From the NCBI GenBank assembly GCA_033856535.1, contig JAWVEV010000094.1:1-31357 (forward strand): a stretch of 31,357 nt of DNA, in the 5' to 3' direction. The stretch is from JAWVEV01 sp033856535. Its GTDB lineage: Bacteria > Actinomycetota > Thermoleophilia > Miltoncostaeales > Miltoncostaeaceae. The position numbers and the translations under genes are program-made. Shown here piece after piece: positions 1 to 7,967 of the stretch (the stretch's first letter is position 1; every line of letters starts with the position of its first letter). A model generated the notes under the pieces. That model had not been told where the DNA came from and did no database searches. It saw only the letters and a program-made list of their open reading frames with translations.

Positions 1-885
1 GCCCACCAGGTCGCAGACCAGGTCGCGAAGGGCGGGCGGGACGCCGGGGAGCCCGGCGGCCAGGTGGTGGCGGACCAGCAGCGTGCCCACCGCGTGGGCG
101 AGCTTCTCGCTCGTGCCGTGCGCCCCGCCGGGCGTCGTGCGCCCCGCGCGGAGGTGCTCGAGCAGCGCCGGCACGTCGGTCGCGAAGGGCGTCTCGGTCC
201 AGGCGGTGGCGACGTCCAGGCAGCCGTGGTCGTCGCTGCCGCCGGTGAGCGCCAGCGGGCCGGTCGCGCGCGGCACGATGCCGTGCTTGTCCGCGAGCTT
301 CTCGAGGTAGTCGCGCTGCGCCGAGCGCGCGATGCGGCAGGCCACCTCGTTGCCGATCTCGGGCCGGGCGCCGTTGCGCCCCTCCCAGGCCGAGAAGAGG
401 AGCAGGCAGCGCTCGAGGTGCTCGGGCGTCAGCTCCTGGCCCACCCGGTGCAGCGGGTGCGCGAGCGCGTGCGGCAGGCCGGCGCGCTCGACGTAGTCGA
501 CCAGCTCGTAGACGTTGCGCCGCAGGCGGTCCATCTCGGCCCAGTCGGCCTCGGAGACCCCCCACACCAGCACGTGGAGCGGCGTCCGGTCCTCGGGCAG
601 CTCCGCCGTGACCTCGACGCCGATGACCACGTCCGGGTGGTGGGCGATCTCGAGCGCGCCCGAGATCGTGTTGTGGTCCGTCAGGGCCACGAAGTCCATC
701 CCGCGGCGCTTGGCCGTGACGTAGGCGTCGGCCGGGTCCGTGTAGGACTCGGGCATCACGGCGCGGTTCAGGAACCAGCTGCCGGTGTCGGTCGAGGCCC
801 GCGAGTGGAGGTGGAGGTCGATCCGGGTGCGAGGGCCCGTCCCGTTGCCCGGGCCTCGTCGAAGGGGATCGAAGAGGGCGTCCAC
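1..885 (-). CDS. PHP-domain protein (partial, C-terminus beyond left edge)
   Basis: The reading frame on the minus strand is open from a GTG at 885-883 to the window edge (295 codons visible, no stop), so the C-terminus is missing. Near the N-terminus it has HLHS (residues 25-28), then ALTDHN (67-72), and later GGSDDHG. These are the metal-binding His/Asp signatures of the PHP (polymerase and histidinol phosphatase) fold, a trinuclear-metal phosphoesterase. The family includes nucleotide and histidinol phosphatases and domains fused to other enzymes, so the substrate cannot be named. A TTG at 888-886 is an alternative start, and neither has a clear ribosome binding site. The long plus-strand frame across the same bases is its shadow. 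Divergent from the aldo/keto reductase at 1256. Confidence 0.8.
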   Translation of the reverse strand, partial: MDALFDPLRRGPGNGTGPRTRIDLHLHSRASTDTGSWFLNRAVMPESYTDPADAYVTAKRRGMDFVALTDHNTISGALEIAHHPDVVIGVEVTAELPEDRTPLHVLVWGVSEADWAEMDRLRRNVYELVDYVERAGLPHALAHPLHRVGQELTPEHLERCLLLFSAWEGRNGARPEIGNEVACRIARSAQRDYLEKLADKHGIVPRATGPLALTGGSDDHGCLDVATAWTETPFATDVPALLEHLRAGRTTPGGAHGTSEKLAHAVGTLLVRHHLAAGLPGVPPALRDLVCDLVG

Positions 886-921
886 CAAGCCGGACCGAGG
901 TTGGCAGAGCGCGGGCCGGCG

Positions 922-951
922 ATTGTGACCTGGCCGTGGCCGTTCGGTGAA
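922..951 (-). promoter_or_regulatory. Candidate promoter for the PHP gene
   Basis: Read on the minus strand, TTCACC (951-946) and CACAAT (927-922) are separated by 18 bases. They resemble -35 and -10 elements upstream of the GTG at 885. The match is moderate and the site is inferred only. Confidence 0.3.
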
Positions 952-970
952 GCCGTGTTGCCGCGCCCGG

Positions 971-996
971 TTCACAGCGCTTCACCGCGCTTTCAC
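971..996. repeat. Three helically phased TTCAC repeats
   Basis: TTCAC occurs at 971-975, 981-985 and 992-996, each followed by a C/G-rich pentamer, with 10 and 11 base spacing (one DNA turn). An inverted copy lies at 947-951. The array sits in the roughly 370-base divergent region between the PHP gene and the aldo/keto reductase, so it is a candidate operator. Apart from this array, the candidate PHP promoter and the hairpin at 1173-1199, I see nothing else in 886-1255. Confidence 0.35.
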
Positions 997-1172
997 CCGC
1001 GGGCCACACCGGCCGGCGCGGGTCGCGCAACGCTTTCCCCGATGCCGACGGCACCCGCCACCGCCCGCCGCGCGCTCCCGGCATCCCGCTCGGCCGCGCG
1101 CCACGCCGGCCGAGGACCGGATCACGGGCCCGCCCCACGCCCCCGGGGGGTCCGTGCGTCCGGTCGCGCTCG

Positions 1173-1199
1173 CGCCCCGGCCCCCTGAGGGCCGGGGCG
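1173..1199. other. 11-bp GC hairpin upstream of aldo/keto reductase
   Basis: An exact inverted repeat pairs 1173-1183 with 1189-1199 around a 5-base loop (CCTGA). There is no T-tract. It lies 57 bases before the ATG at 1256, so it could be a leader or attenuator hairpin, or chance in GC-rich DNA. Confidence 0.35.
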
Positions 1200-1255
1200 G
1201 CGGGCCCCTCCCGCGCGTCATGCTCCCCGGCGCCCCCACCCGACCGGGAGTACGG

Positions 1256-2320
1256 ATGGAGACGCGACCCCTCGGCGCGACCGGCCTGCGCGTCTCCGCG
1301 CTGGCCTTCGGCACCATGACCTTCGGCGGCGGCCGGAGCGAGTTCTTCCGCGCCATCGGCGACACCGGCGACGCCGAGGCGCGCCGGATGACGGACATGT
1401 GCCTGGACGCCGGCGTGAACCTCTTCGACACGGCCGACGCCTACACCGACGGCCTCGCCGAGGAGATCCTCGGCCGGGCGCTGGCGCCGCGCCGGGACGA
1501 GGCCCTGATCGCGACCAAGCTCCACGCGCCCACCGGGGCCGGCCCGAACGACCTGGGCGCCTCCCGGCACCACGTGATCGCGGCCTGCGAGGCCAGCCTG
1601 CGCCGCCTCGGCACCGACCGGATCGACCTGCTCCAGCTGCACGGCTTCGACGCCGGCACGCCGCTGGAGGAGACGCTGCGGGCGCTCGACGACCTCGTCC
1701 GCGCCGGAAAGGTGCGCTACATCGGCTGCTCCAACTACGCCGCCTGGCACGTGATGAAGGCGCTCGGGGTCTCGGAGCGCCTGCGCCTGGAGCGCTTCGC
1801 CTCCCTCCAGGCCTACTACAGCGCCGCCGCGCGCGACCTGGAGTGGGAGCTGGTGCCGCTGGCGCTGGACCAGGGGCTGGGCGTGCTGGTCTACAGCCCG
1901 CTCTCCGGTGGCCTGCTCACCGGCAAGTTCCGCCGCGGCGAGGCGGGGCCGGCGGGCACCCGGCGCGCCCAGATGGGGCGCAGTCCCGGGATCTTCGACG
2001 TCGACCGGGCCTTCGACGTGGCCGAGGCGCTCGAGGCGGTGGCGGCCGAGCGCGGCGTGAGCGTCGCCCAGGCGGCGCTGGCCTGGCTGCTGCGCCGGCC
2101 GGCGGTGACCTCGCTGATCATCGGTGCCCGCGACCCGGTGCAGCTCGCCGACAACCTGGCGGCGGCCGACTGGGTCATGAGCGACGAGGAGGTCGCGCGG
2201 GTGGCGGCGGCCGGCGCGGTCCCGCCGCCGTACCCCCAGTGGCACCAGCTCCGCTACAACAGCCGCATGGCGGAGCCCTGGATGGCCGAAGCGGCCCTGG
2301 GCCCCCAGGCGCCGGGCTAG
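1256..2320 (+). CDS. Aldo/keto reductase
   Basis: A 354-residue NADPH-dependent oxidoreductase of the aldo/keto reductase superfamily, a cytosolic TIM barrel reducing aldehydes or ketones. The full catalytic tetrad is visible: D58 and Y63 in FDTADAYTDG, K88 in IATKLH, and H129 in LLQLHGFD. The C-terminal cofactor loop reads SLIIGARDPVQLADNLAA, typical of the family. The ATG at 1256 is chosen because GGGAG at 1246-1250 is well spaced, and the protein begins METRPLGATGLRVS, the usual N-terminus. The frame is open farther upstream but without family similarity. The stop overlaps the stop of the convergent phosphatase gene within one CTAG. The physiological substrate is not predictable. Confidence 0.92.
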   Translation: METRPLGATGLRVSALAFGTMTFGGGRSEFFRAIGDTGDAEARRMTDMCLDAGVNLFDTADAYTDGLAEEILGRALAPRRDEALIATKLHAPTGAGPNDLGASRHHVIAACEASLRRLGTDRIDLLQLHGFDAGTPLEETLRALDDLVRAGKVRYIGCSNYAAWHVMKALGVSERLRLERFASLQAYYSAAARDLEWELVPLALDQGLGVLVYSPLSGGLLTGKFRRGEAGPAGTRRAQMGRSPGIFDVDRAFDVAEALEAVAAERGVSVAQAALAWLLRRPAVTSLIIGARDPVQLADNLAAADWVMSDEEVARVAAAGAVPPPYPQWHQLRYNSRMAEPWMAEAALGPQAPG

Positions 2321-2928
2321 CTCCCGGCCGCCTCCGCGGCGACCAGGTCCGCCCAGCCGTCGGCCTTCACGCGGGCGACGCGGTGGCTCCCGCTCGCGTC
2401 GATCACCAGCACCGCGGCCTCGGCCTCGTCGAGCGGGGGCAGGTGGAGCGGCGGCAGCCGATCCAGGCCGTGGCCGACCAGGATCGTGTTCGTGTCGCCG
2501 GGCTCGGGCAGCCGGGCGATCAGCTCCGACAGCGGCTTCCCGCCGTCCTTCAGCGCCAGCGAGGTCTCGTCGACGTGGCCGAAGGCCAGCCGCGCGGTGT
2601 CCTTGGTGCGGCAGTAGGGGCTCGCGACGACCCGGCCCACCGGGATGTCGAGCTCGCGGAAGGCCGCGCCGATCTCCCTCGCCTCCCGGCGGCCCTGGGC
2701 GTTCAGGTTGCGCTGGGTGGTGCAGGTGGTCAGGTCGTCGTCCGGCTGGCCGCTCCGGGTCGTGGCGGCGTGGCGGAAGAAGATGACGTAGCCGCCGTCG
2801 CGCAGCGCGTCGACCAGCTGGGTCCCCTCGAGCGGGGCCGTCGGGGTCGGCGGTGGGCCGTTGTCGTCCCCGCAGCCGGCGAGCGCCAGCAGCGCGGCGG
2901 CGGTGAGCGCGATCAGCAGCCTTCGCAT
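2317..2928 (-). CDS. Histidine phosphatase family lipoprotein
   Basis: A 203-residue exported protein of the phosphoglycerate-mutase-like branch. Residues 1-18 are a signal peptide ending in the lipobox LAGC with Cys19, so it is probably membrane-anchored outside the cytoplasm. After a Pro/Thr linker come the catalytic RH pair (R52-H53 in FFRHA), a second phosphate-binding Arg in SPYCRTKDTA (R107), and the second His in LVGHG (H153). These give phosphohistidine-type phosphomonoesterase chemistry; the substrate is unknown. The ATG at 2928 has AGGGG about 8 bases upstream. It starts 38 bases after the stop of pstB on the same strand, suggesting co-transcription and a possible link to phosphate acquisition (inference). 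Confidence 0.85.
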   Translation of the reverse strand: MRRLLIALTAAALLALAGCGDDNGPPPTPTAPLEGTQLVDALRDGGYVIFFRHAATTRSGQPDDDLTTCTTQRNLNAQGRREAREIGAAFRELDIPVGRVVASPYCRTKDTARLAFGHVDETSLALKDGGKPLSELIARLPEPGDTNTILVGHGLDRLPPLHLPPLDEAEAAVLVIDASGSHRVARVKADGWADLVAAEAAGS

Positions 2929-2966
2929 CTGGCGGCCCCTCCCGGGTCGGGTCCGGGCCAGGCTAC

Positions 2967-3788
2967 CTAGCCGAACCGCCCCGTGATGTAGCCGAGGGTC
3001 CGCTCGTCGCTCGGCGCCGTGAACATCTGCTCGGTCGGGCCCATCTCGCAGACGATCCCGTGCCGCTGGCCCTCCTCGGTGCCGGCCAGCGTGAAGAACG
3101 CGGTGCGGTCCGAGATGCGCGCGGCCTGCTGCATGTTGTGGGTCACGATCACGATCGTGTACCGCTCGCGCAGGTCGCGCATCAGGTCCTCGATGGCCAG
3201 CGTGGCGATCGGGTCGAGGGCCGAGCAGGGCTCGTCCATCAGGATCACCTCGGGCTCCACCGCCATCGCCCGCGCGATGCAGAGGCGCTGCTGCTGCCCG
3301 CCCGACAGCTTCATGGCGTTCGCGCCGAGCCGGTCCTTGACCTCGTCCCAGAGCGCCGCCCCGCGCAGGGCCGCCTCGATCCGCTCGGCGGTCGGCCGAA
3401 TCCCGTTCACCTTCATCCCGAAGACCAGGTTCTCGCGGATCGACGTCGGGAACGGGTTCGGCTGCTGGAAGACCATCCCGATGCGGCTGCGGACTCGGAA
3501 GGGGTCGACCTCGCGGGCGTACAGGTCCTGCCCCCGGTAGGTGATCAGGCCCTCCAGCGAGAAGCCGCCGACGAGCTCGTTCATCCGGTTCAGGCAGCGG
3601 AGGAAGGTCGACTTGCCGCAGCCCGACGGGCCGATCAGGGCGGTGATCTCGTTCGGCCGGATCTGGAGCGTGACGTCCTTGAGGGCCACGGTCCGGCCGT
3701 AGCGGACGGTCAGGTCGCGGACGTCGAACACGGCCTCCAGAACCGGCGGCGCCTCGTCGAGGATGGCGCTGGGGGGGGCGTTCGGCAC
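2967..3788 (-). CDS. pstB: Phosphate ABC transporter ATP-binding protein PstB
   Basis: A 273-residue ABC ATPase energising phosphate import with PstC/PstA. It has Walker A GPSGCGKST (53-61), a Q-loop in MVFQQPNPFP (105-114), the signature LSGGQQQRLCIARA (161-174), Walker B VILMDEPCSALDP (181-193) and the H-loop VTHN (215-218). The CNRMNEL, PNPFP and DEPCSALDP wording is diagnostic of PstB rather than of other importers. The start is a GTG at 3788; the ATG a few bases upstream is out of frame. Oddly, no pstS, pstC, pstA or phoU is nearby. It lies 50 bases after an FAD monooxygenase and 38 bases before a phosphatase gene, so the permease partners must be encoded elsewhere. Confidence 0.95.
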   Translation of the reverse strand: MPNAPPSAILDEAPPVLEAVFDVRDLTVRYGRTVALKDVTLQIRPNEITALIGPSGCGKSTFLRCLNRMNELVGGFSLEGLITYRGQDLYAREVDPFRVRSRIGMVFQQPNPFPTSIRENLVFGMKVNGIRPTAERIEAALRGAALWDEVKDRLGANAMKLSGGQQQRLCIARAMAVEPEVILMDEPCSALDPIATLAIEDLMRDLRERYTIVIVTHNMQQAARISDRTAFFTLAGTEEGQRHGIVCEMGPTEQMFTAPSDERTLGYITGRFG

Positions 3789-3838
3789 CCCGGCATGATG
3801 CACCCTCGGCGCGCCGCACGTCGAGCGGGCGAGCGTCC

Positions 3839-4885
3839 TCAGTCGACCGGCGGCCAGCGTTCCGCGCTCGGCTTCTCCCCGCTCCCCGGCGGGACGATGC
3901 GGGCGCCGGCGGCGCCGATCGCCTCGTAGGGGGCCACCGCGGGCCGGCGCCAGAACTCGTAGTCGCGGCAGGCCTGGTCCGGGTCCTCGGCGCCCGAGAC
4001 CGCCACGGCGAGGGCCAGGGCGTCGCCCAGGCCCAGCCCGGCGCCGACCCCGGCCTCGGGGTCGATCGCGTGCGCCGCCTCGCCGATCAGGACGACGCCC
4101 GGCGTCCACCAGGTCGCGCAGCGCACCTCGGTCATCTCGCGGTAGCCCACCTGCTCGATCGAGGTCACGCCCTCCAGCGCCGCCGCCGCGACCGGCAGCA
4201 GGCGCGTGAACGAGCGCTTGAAGGCCTCCACGCCCGGGGCGCGGGCGGCCGGCTCGCCGCCCTCCACCCGGTCCACCTGCCACCAGCCGGCCGAGCCGCC
4301 GGGCCAGCCGACCAGGCCGACCTGGCGGCCGTTGGACTGGTAGGCCATCGCGAAGGAGCGGTCGATCACGACCGGGCTGGTGAACGACATGCCGGCGCCC
4401 GGCGACAGGCGGACCTCGGCCTCGATGCCGGCCATGGCGCGGACCGGGGAGTGGCTCCCGTCGGCGCCGACGACCAGGTCGGCCGGGATGTCGCGCTCGC
4501 CGTCCGGGCCCTTGGCGCGAACGCCGACGACGCGCTCGCCTCCGGGGGCGCCGGGGTCGGGCGCGCGCAGCAGCGCGACGACCTCGGTCAGGTGCTCCAC
4601 CTCGGCGTCGCGGCGCAGCGCGGCGAGCACGTCGTCGCGGGCGACGGCGATCGCGACCGGGGGCTGGCCCTCCTGCGGCCCGATCTCCCAGCCGGCGTCG
4701 TGGATCTCGTCGTAGCGGCCGACGTCGCGCAGCGCGTCGTAGGCGAGGAACGGCAGCAGGATCGGTCCGGGCGCCGGCGCACCGGCCGGCATCCGCTCGA
4801 GCACGATCGGGGTGACGCCCCGCGCGACCAGCGCATGGGTGAGCACCAGGCCGGCCATCCCGCCGCCGACGATCACCACCCGCAT
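3839..4885 (-). CDS. FAD-dependent monooxygenase (PHBH/UbiH type)
   Basis: A 348-residue class A flavoprotein monooxygenase, which would hydroxylate an aromatic or polyketide-like substrate using NAD(P)H and O2. The N-terminus MRVVIVGGGMAGL is the GxGxxG dinucleotide-binding fold. Near the middle, DLVVGADGSHSPVR is the conserved DG motif. Toward the end, VVLIGEAAHAIDPEAGVGAGLGLGDA is the GD motif contacting the FAD ribose. The length is slightly short of the usual 380-400 residues, but all cofactor motifs are present. The ATG at 4885 has GGAGGA 7 bases upstream. It is the first gene of a probable minus-strand unit with pstB and the phosphatase; no functional link among the three is obvious. 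Confidence 0.88.
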   Translation of the reverse strand: MRVVIVGGGMAGLVLTHALVARGVTPIVLERMPAGAPAPGPILLPFLAYDALRDVGRYDEIHDAGWEIGPQEGQPPVAIAVARDDVLAALRRDAEVEHLTEVVALLRAPDPGAPGGERVVGVRAKGPDGERDIPADLVVGADGSHSPVRAMAGIEAEVRLSPGAGMSFTSPVVIDRSFAMAYQSNGRQVGLVGWPGGSAGWWQVDRVEGGEPAARAPGVEAFKRSFTRLLPVAAAALEGVTSIEQVGYREMTEVRCATWWTPGVVLIGEAAHAIDPEAGVGAGLGLGDALALAVAVSGAEDPDQACRDYEFWRRPAVAPYEAIGAAGARIVPPGSGEKPSAERWPPVD

Positions 4886-4930
4886 CGCGCGTCCTCCGGT
4901 CCGTCCGCCTCACCGGGAGCGTACGACGCC

Positions 4931-4959
4931 CTGCCGCCGACGGCCCGAGCGGCTACCCT
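4931..4959 (+). promoter_or_regulatory. Candidate promoter for the TPM-like gene
   Basis: CTGCCG (4931-4936) and TACCCT (4954-4959) are separated by 17 bases. The predicted transcript start near 4966 gives a short leader containing AAGGAG before the GTG at 4994. The same TACCCT hexamer precedes ispH. Confidence 0.35.
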
Positions 4960-4993
4960 GCGGAGCCCGGACCCCTTCAAGGAGCCGCTGCCG

Positions 4994-6256
4994 GTGCGCG
5001 CCGTCGCCGTCCTGCTGATCGCCCTCGCGGCCCAGTGCGCCGCCGTCGGGCCGGCGCTCGCGCGGGTCGCGCCGCCGAGCATCGGCGACCGGACCGTCGT
5101 GGTCGAGCCCGGCGCGCGCCTGTCCGCCGGCGACCGCGAGCGCCTCCAGGCGGCGGCCGACGAGCTGGCCGACCGGGGCGCGCCGACCGTGTTCGTGATC
5201 GCGGCCGCGCGCCCGCCGGGCGGCGCCGTCGCCGAGGCGGACCGGCTCCGCCGCGAGACCGGGCTGCCGGGGTCCGTGCTGGTGCTCTTCGTCGCCGGGG
5301 GCGGCGGCGGCAGCTTCGGCGCGTCCTCGCCGCGCGCGGGCGCCGCCGACGCGGCCTACGCGGCCGAGCGGGGACGGTTCGGGGAGGACCCGGTCGGCGG
5401 GACGATCGCCGTCGCCGAGCGCCTGGCCCCCGGCTCGGACGCGCCCCGCGAGGACGGTGGGGGCACCTCGACCGGCGGCTGGATCCTGCTGGCGCTGCTC
5501 GTCGGCGGCATCGTCGTCGTCATCGCGATGAGCCGGCGGCGGGCCCGGGCGGTGGCCGTCCGGGGGCGCGAGGAGGAGCGCGCGGCGCTCGAGCCGGTGG
5601 TCGACGCGCTCGCGGCCAAGGTGGCCGGGCTCGAGGGGGACATGCCGCCGGCCCCGCCCGAGCGCTCCGCCGCGGCCCGCGCCGACCACGACGCGGCGGT
5701 GCTGGCCTACGGCGAGGCCGGCGACGCGCTGCGCCGCGCCGACAGCGGCGGCGGGCCGGGCGCGGTCGAGGACGCCCGGGCGGCGCTCGAGCGTGGGCTG
5801 CGCTCGGCCGCGCGCGCCGAGGCGCACCTGGAGGGGCGCCCGCCGGCCGAGGCCGAGTCCGCGCCGCTGCTGGGTGGTCTCTGCGCCCTCGACCCGAAGC
5901 ACGGCCGCGCGGTCGCGACCTCGACGGTCACCACCTCCGCCGGCGAGCCGGCCGAGGTGCCGGTGTGCGCGGACTGCGCGGCGCGCCTGGAGCGCGGTGA
6001 GGACCCGGATCCGCGGCGGGTGCCCCGCGGCGGGCGCATGGTGCCCTACTGGCAGGGCGCCGGCCTGGGCCCGGGCTTCGGCGGGGTCCTCTTCCCGGTC
6101 CTCGGCGGCCTGCTGCTCTACGACCTGCTCACGCCCGGGTTCGGCCTCGGCGACGGCTGGACCGGAACCGACGCGGACTTCGGCGGCGGCGGCGACTTCG
6201 GCGGGGGCGGGGACTTCGGCGGCGGCGGGGACTTCGGGGGCGGCGGAGACTTCTAG
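4994..6256 (+). CDS. TPM-like membrane protein with Cys cluster and DFGGGG tail
   Basis: A 420-residue membrane protein. Residues 1-24 form a signal peptide. Residues 30-145 (DRTVVVEPGARLSAGDRERL..., VFVIAAARP, VLVLFV) resemble the TPM/TLP18.3 extracytoplasmic domain in outline. One membrane helix is at 162-179, followed by RRR. A charged helical stretch (185-285) comes next. C297, C325 and C328 (LCALDPKHG...VCADC) could bind zinc. A second hydrophobic segment is at 363-379. The tail is four DFGGGG units plus DF. The GTG start at 4994 has AAGGAG 9 bases upstream. No enzymatic activity can be assigned; TPM proteins are often linked to membrane-protein repair or photosystem turnover, which does not obviously apply here. 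Confidence 0.65.
   Translation: MRAVAVLLIALAAQCAAVGPALARVAPPSIGDRTVVVEPGARLSAGDRERLQAAADELADRGAPTVFVIAAARPPGGAVAEADRLRRETGLPGSVLVLFVAGGGGGSFGASSPRAGAADAAYAAERGRFGEDPVGGTIAVAERLAPGSDAPREDGGGTSTGGWILLALLVGGIVVVIAMSRRRARAVAVRGREEERAALEPVVDALAAKVAGLEGDMPPAPPERSAAARADHDAAVLAYGEAGDALRRADSGGGPGAVEDARAALERGLRSAARAEAHLEGRPPAEAESAPLLGGLCALDPKHGRAVATSTVTTSAGEPAEVPVCADCAARLERGEDPDPRRVPRGGRMVPYWQGAGLGPGFGGVLFPVLGGLLLYDLLTPGFGLGDGWTGTDADFGGGGDFGGGGDFGGGGDFGGGGDF
6176..6253 (+). repeat. 18-base tandem repeat coding DFGGGG
   Basis: Four 18-base units encode DFGGGG, followed by a final DF and the stop. Third positions vary between copies, so the repeat is maintained at protein level as well as DNA level. Gly-rich tails of this kind are common at the ends of TPM/YgcG-like membrane proteins. 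Confidence 0.9.
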
Positions 6257-6265
6257 GTCCTCGCG

Positions 6266-6280
6266 CCGCCCCCGCGGGGG
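6266..6280. terminator. Candidate bidirectional terminator hairpin
   Basis: The palindrome CCCCCGCGGGGG at 6269-6280 lies between two convergent stop codons (6256 and 6282). There is no T-tract on either side. Placement supports a terminator role; the strength is unknown. Confidence 0.4.
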
Positions 6281-6281
6281 A

Positions 6282-7898
6282 TTACCGGCCGGCCACCCTC
6301 AGGCGCAGGGCGAGCGTCTCGAGGCCCTCGTCCACGGCCTCGTCCTGCTGGTCGGCCGGCGGCTGGACGAACGGGACCTCCTGCTCGCACACCGTCCCCG
6401 GCGCCGGCACCGCGCCGTCCACCAGGTAGCCGATGACGGCGGCGTCGATGCACGAGGAGCGCGAGCCGAAGGCCGTGTGGCCGTCGCCGCGCATCGTGAG
6501 CAGGCGGGCGTTGCCGAGCTCGCCGGCCAGCCCGACCGCCCAGCGGTAGGGCGTGGCCGGGTCGTAGGTGGTGCCGATCACCAGCGTGGTCGGCGCGTCC
6601 GGGGACGACCGGAACGGCCCGTGGAACGCGGCCGGCGCGGCCGCGGGCCAGAAGGCGAAGATCGCGTTCTCGTAGCCGGCGAACGGCCACATGTGGTCCA
6701 GCAGCCCCCAGGCCTGGCGGGCGCTGTCGAGGTACGGCTCCACCTCGTGCGGCCAGACGGCGTCCACCGCGACCGTGGCGATGTAGCGGTCGTTGCCCGC
6801 GCCGGCCGCCGGGTCGTACGGGTCGATGCCGAGCACCTCGCGGAAGATCGAGGCGTCCCCGGCCTGGGCCTGGGCCAGCGCGACCGCCAGCATCGGCCAG
6901 GCCTCGCGCGCGTAGAGCGCGCCCGTGACCGCCCCGACCAGCTCCTCGCCGCTCACCGGGTCGCCGGTCGCCGCGGGGATCGGCTCCGCGTCTGCCCTGG
7001 CGACCAGGGCGTCGAAGGCGGCCCACGGGTCGGCGGCTCCGCCGCCGGGGGCGGCGCCGAAGCCGGCGCAGGCGACCTGGTCGGCCGCGCAGGCCGCGAG
7101 GAAGCGGTCGAGCGCGCGCTCGAAGCCGGCCGCGCCCTCGCGCAGGTCCTGCAGCGGGTGCGCGACGAAGTTCGCCGCGTCCATCGCGCCGTCGAGCACC
7201 ATCCGGCCCTGGCGCTCCGGGAAGAGGCTCTCGTAGGTGGCGCCGACGAACGTGCCGTAGGAGTAGCCGAGGTAGGTCAGCCTGTCCTCGCCGAGGGCCG
7301 CCCGCAGGCGGTCCATGTCGCGGGCGACATCCGCGGTCGAGACGTGGTCGAGCACGCCCGGGTTCCGCTCGCCGCACAGGCCCGTGTAGCGCCGCGCGTC
7401 GGCGACCAGCGCATCGACGTCGAGCGTCTCGGGCCGCACCAGCTCGCTCGCGAGCCCGTCCTCCGCGGTGATGCGGCAGTCGACCGGCAGCGTGCCGCCG
7501 GTCCCGCGCGGGTCGAACGAGACCAGGTCGTAGCGCTCGTGCACGACCGGGGCCAGCACCGGGAGGGCCTCGGACGGCGTGTCGCGAAGGATCTCGGCGC
7601 CCGGCGCGCCGGGGCCGCCGTAGTTGAGCACCAGCGAGCCGATCCGGTGCGCGGGGTCGGCGGCGGGGACGCGCGTCACCGGCATCGCGACCGTCGGGCC
7701 GTCCGGGTCGGCGTAGTCCAGCGGCACGTCGAGGGTCCCGCACTCGGCGCCGGTCCCGCAGGGGGTCCAGGCGATCGGGCCCTCGGCCGCGCCGGCCGGG
7801 CCGGCGAGCAGCGCCAGCAGCGCGACCAGCGTCGCGACGGCGGCGAGCGCCGCCGCCGCGCCCCGCAGACGGGCGCGTTCGGGCATCGATCCAGGCAC
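6282..7898 (-). CDS. Secreted alpha/beta hydrolase, TAP-like (tripeptidyl aminopeptidase family)
   Basis: A 538-residue secreted serine hydrolase of the SlpD/SlpE-type peptidase family. After a signal peptide (roughly 5-38) come the oxyanion segment NYGGPGAPG, SFDPRGTGG, and the nucleophile elbow GYSYG. Near the C-terminus, the TAP-like domain supplies the acid in GTTYDPATPY and the base in GDGHTAF. It probably releases short peptides from protein N-termini outside the cell; esterase activity is possible. The GTG start at 7898 is preferred because GGGGAGG lies 5 bases upstream and gives a normal-length signal peptide; an ATG at 7886 and an upstream ATG at 7958 are in frame. It is the last gene of the minus-strand run, 69 bases after the ABC permease. 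The plus-strand frame over it is a shadow. Confidence 0.9.
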   Translation of the reverse strand: MPGSMPERARLRGAAAALAAVATLVALLALLAGPAGAAEGPIAWTPCGTGAECGTLDVPLDYADPDGPTVAMPVTRVPAADPAHRIGSLVLNYGGPGAPGAEILRDTPSEALPVLAPVVHERYDLVSFDPRGTGGTLPVDCRITAEDGLASELVRPETLDVDALVADARRYTGLCGERNPGVLDHVSTADVARDMDRLRAALGEDRLTYLGYSYGTFVGATYESLFPERQGRMVLDGAMDAANFVAHPLQDLREGAAGFERALDRFLAACAADQVACAGFGAAPGGGAADPWAAFDALVARADAEPIPAATGDPVSGEELVGAVTGALYAREAWPMLAVALAQAQAGDASIFREVLGIDPYDPAAGAGNDRYIATVAVDAVWPHEVEPYLDSARQAWGLLDHMWPFAGYENAIFAFWPAAAPAAFHGPFRSSPDAPTTLVIGTTYDPATPYRWAVGLAGELGNARLLTMRGDGHTAFGSRSSCIDAAVIGYLVDGAVPAPGTVCEQEVPFVQPPADQQDEAVDEGLETLALRLRVAGR

Positions 7899-7967
7899 TG
7901 CGACCTCCCCTTCGCGGCTGGCCGCGGCCATCCTCTCCGAATCGCGAGCGTCCTGCACCGGAGGACG

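Noticed and set aside
64..1188. Plus-strand open frame over the PHP gene
   Set aside because: The minus strand carries the conserved HLHS and TDHN motifs; the plus frame has no recognisable content.
6176..6253. CRISPR-like array
   Set aside because: The 18-base units have no spacers and encode an in-frame DFGGGG tail.
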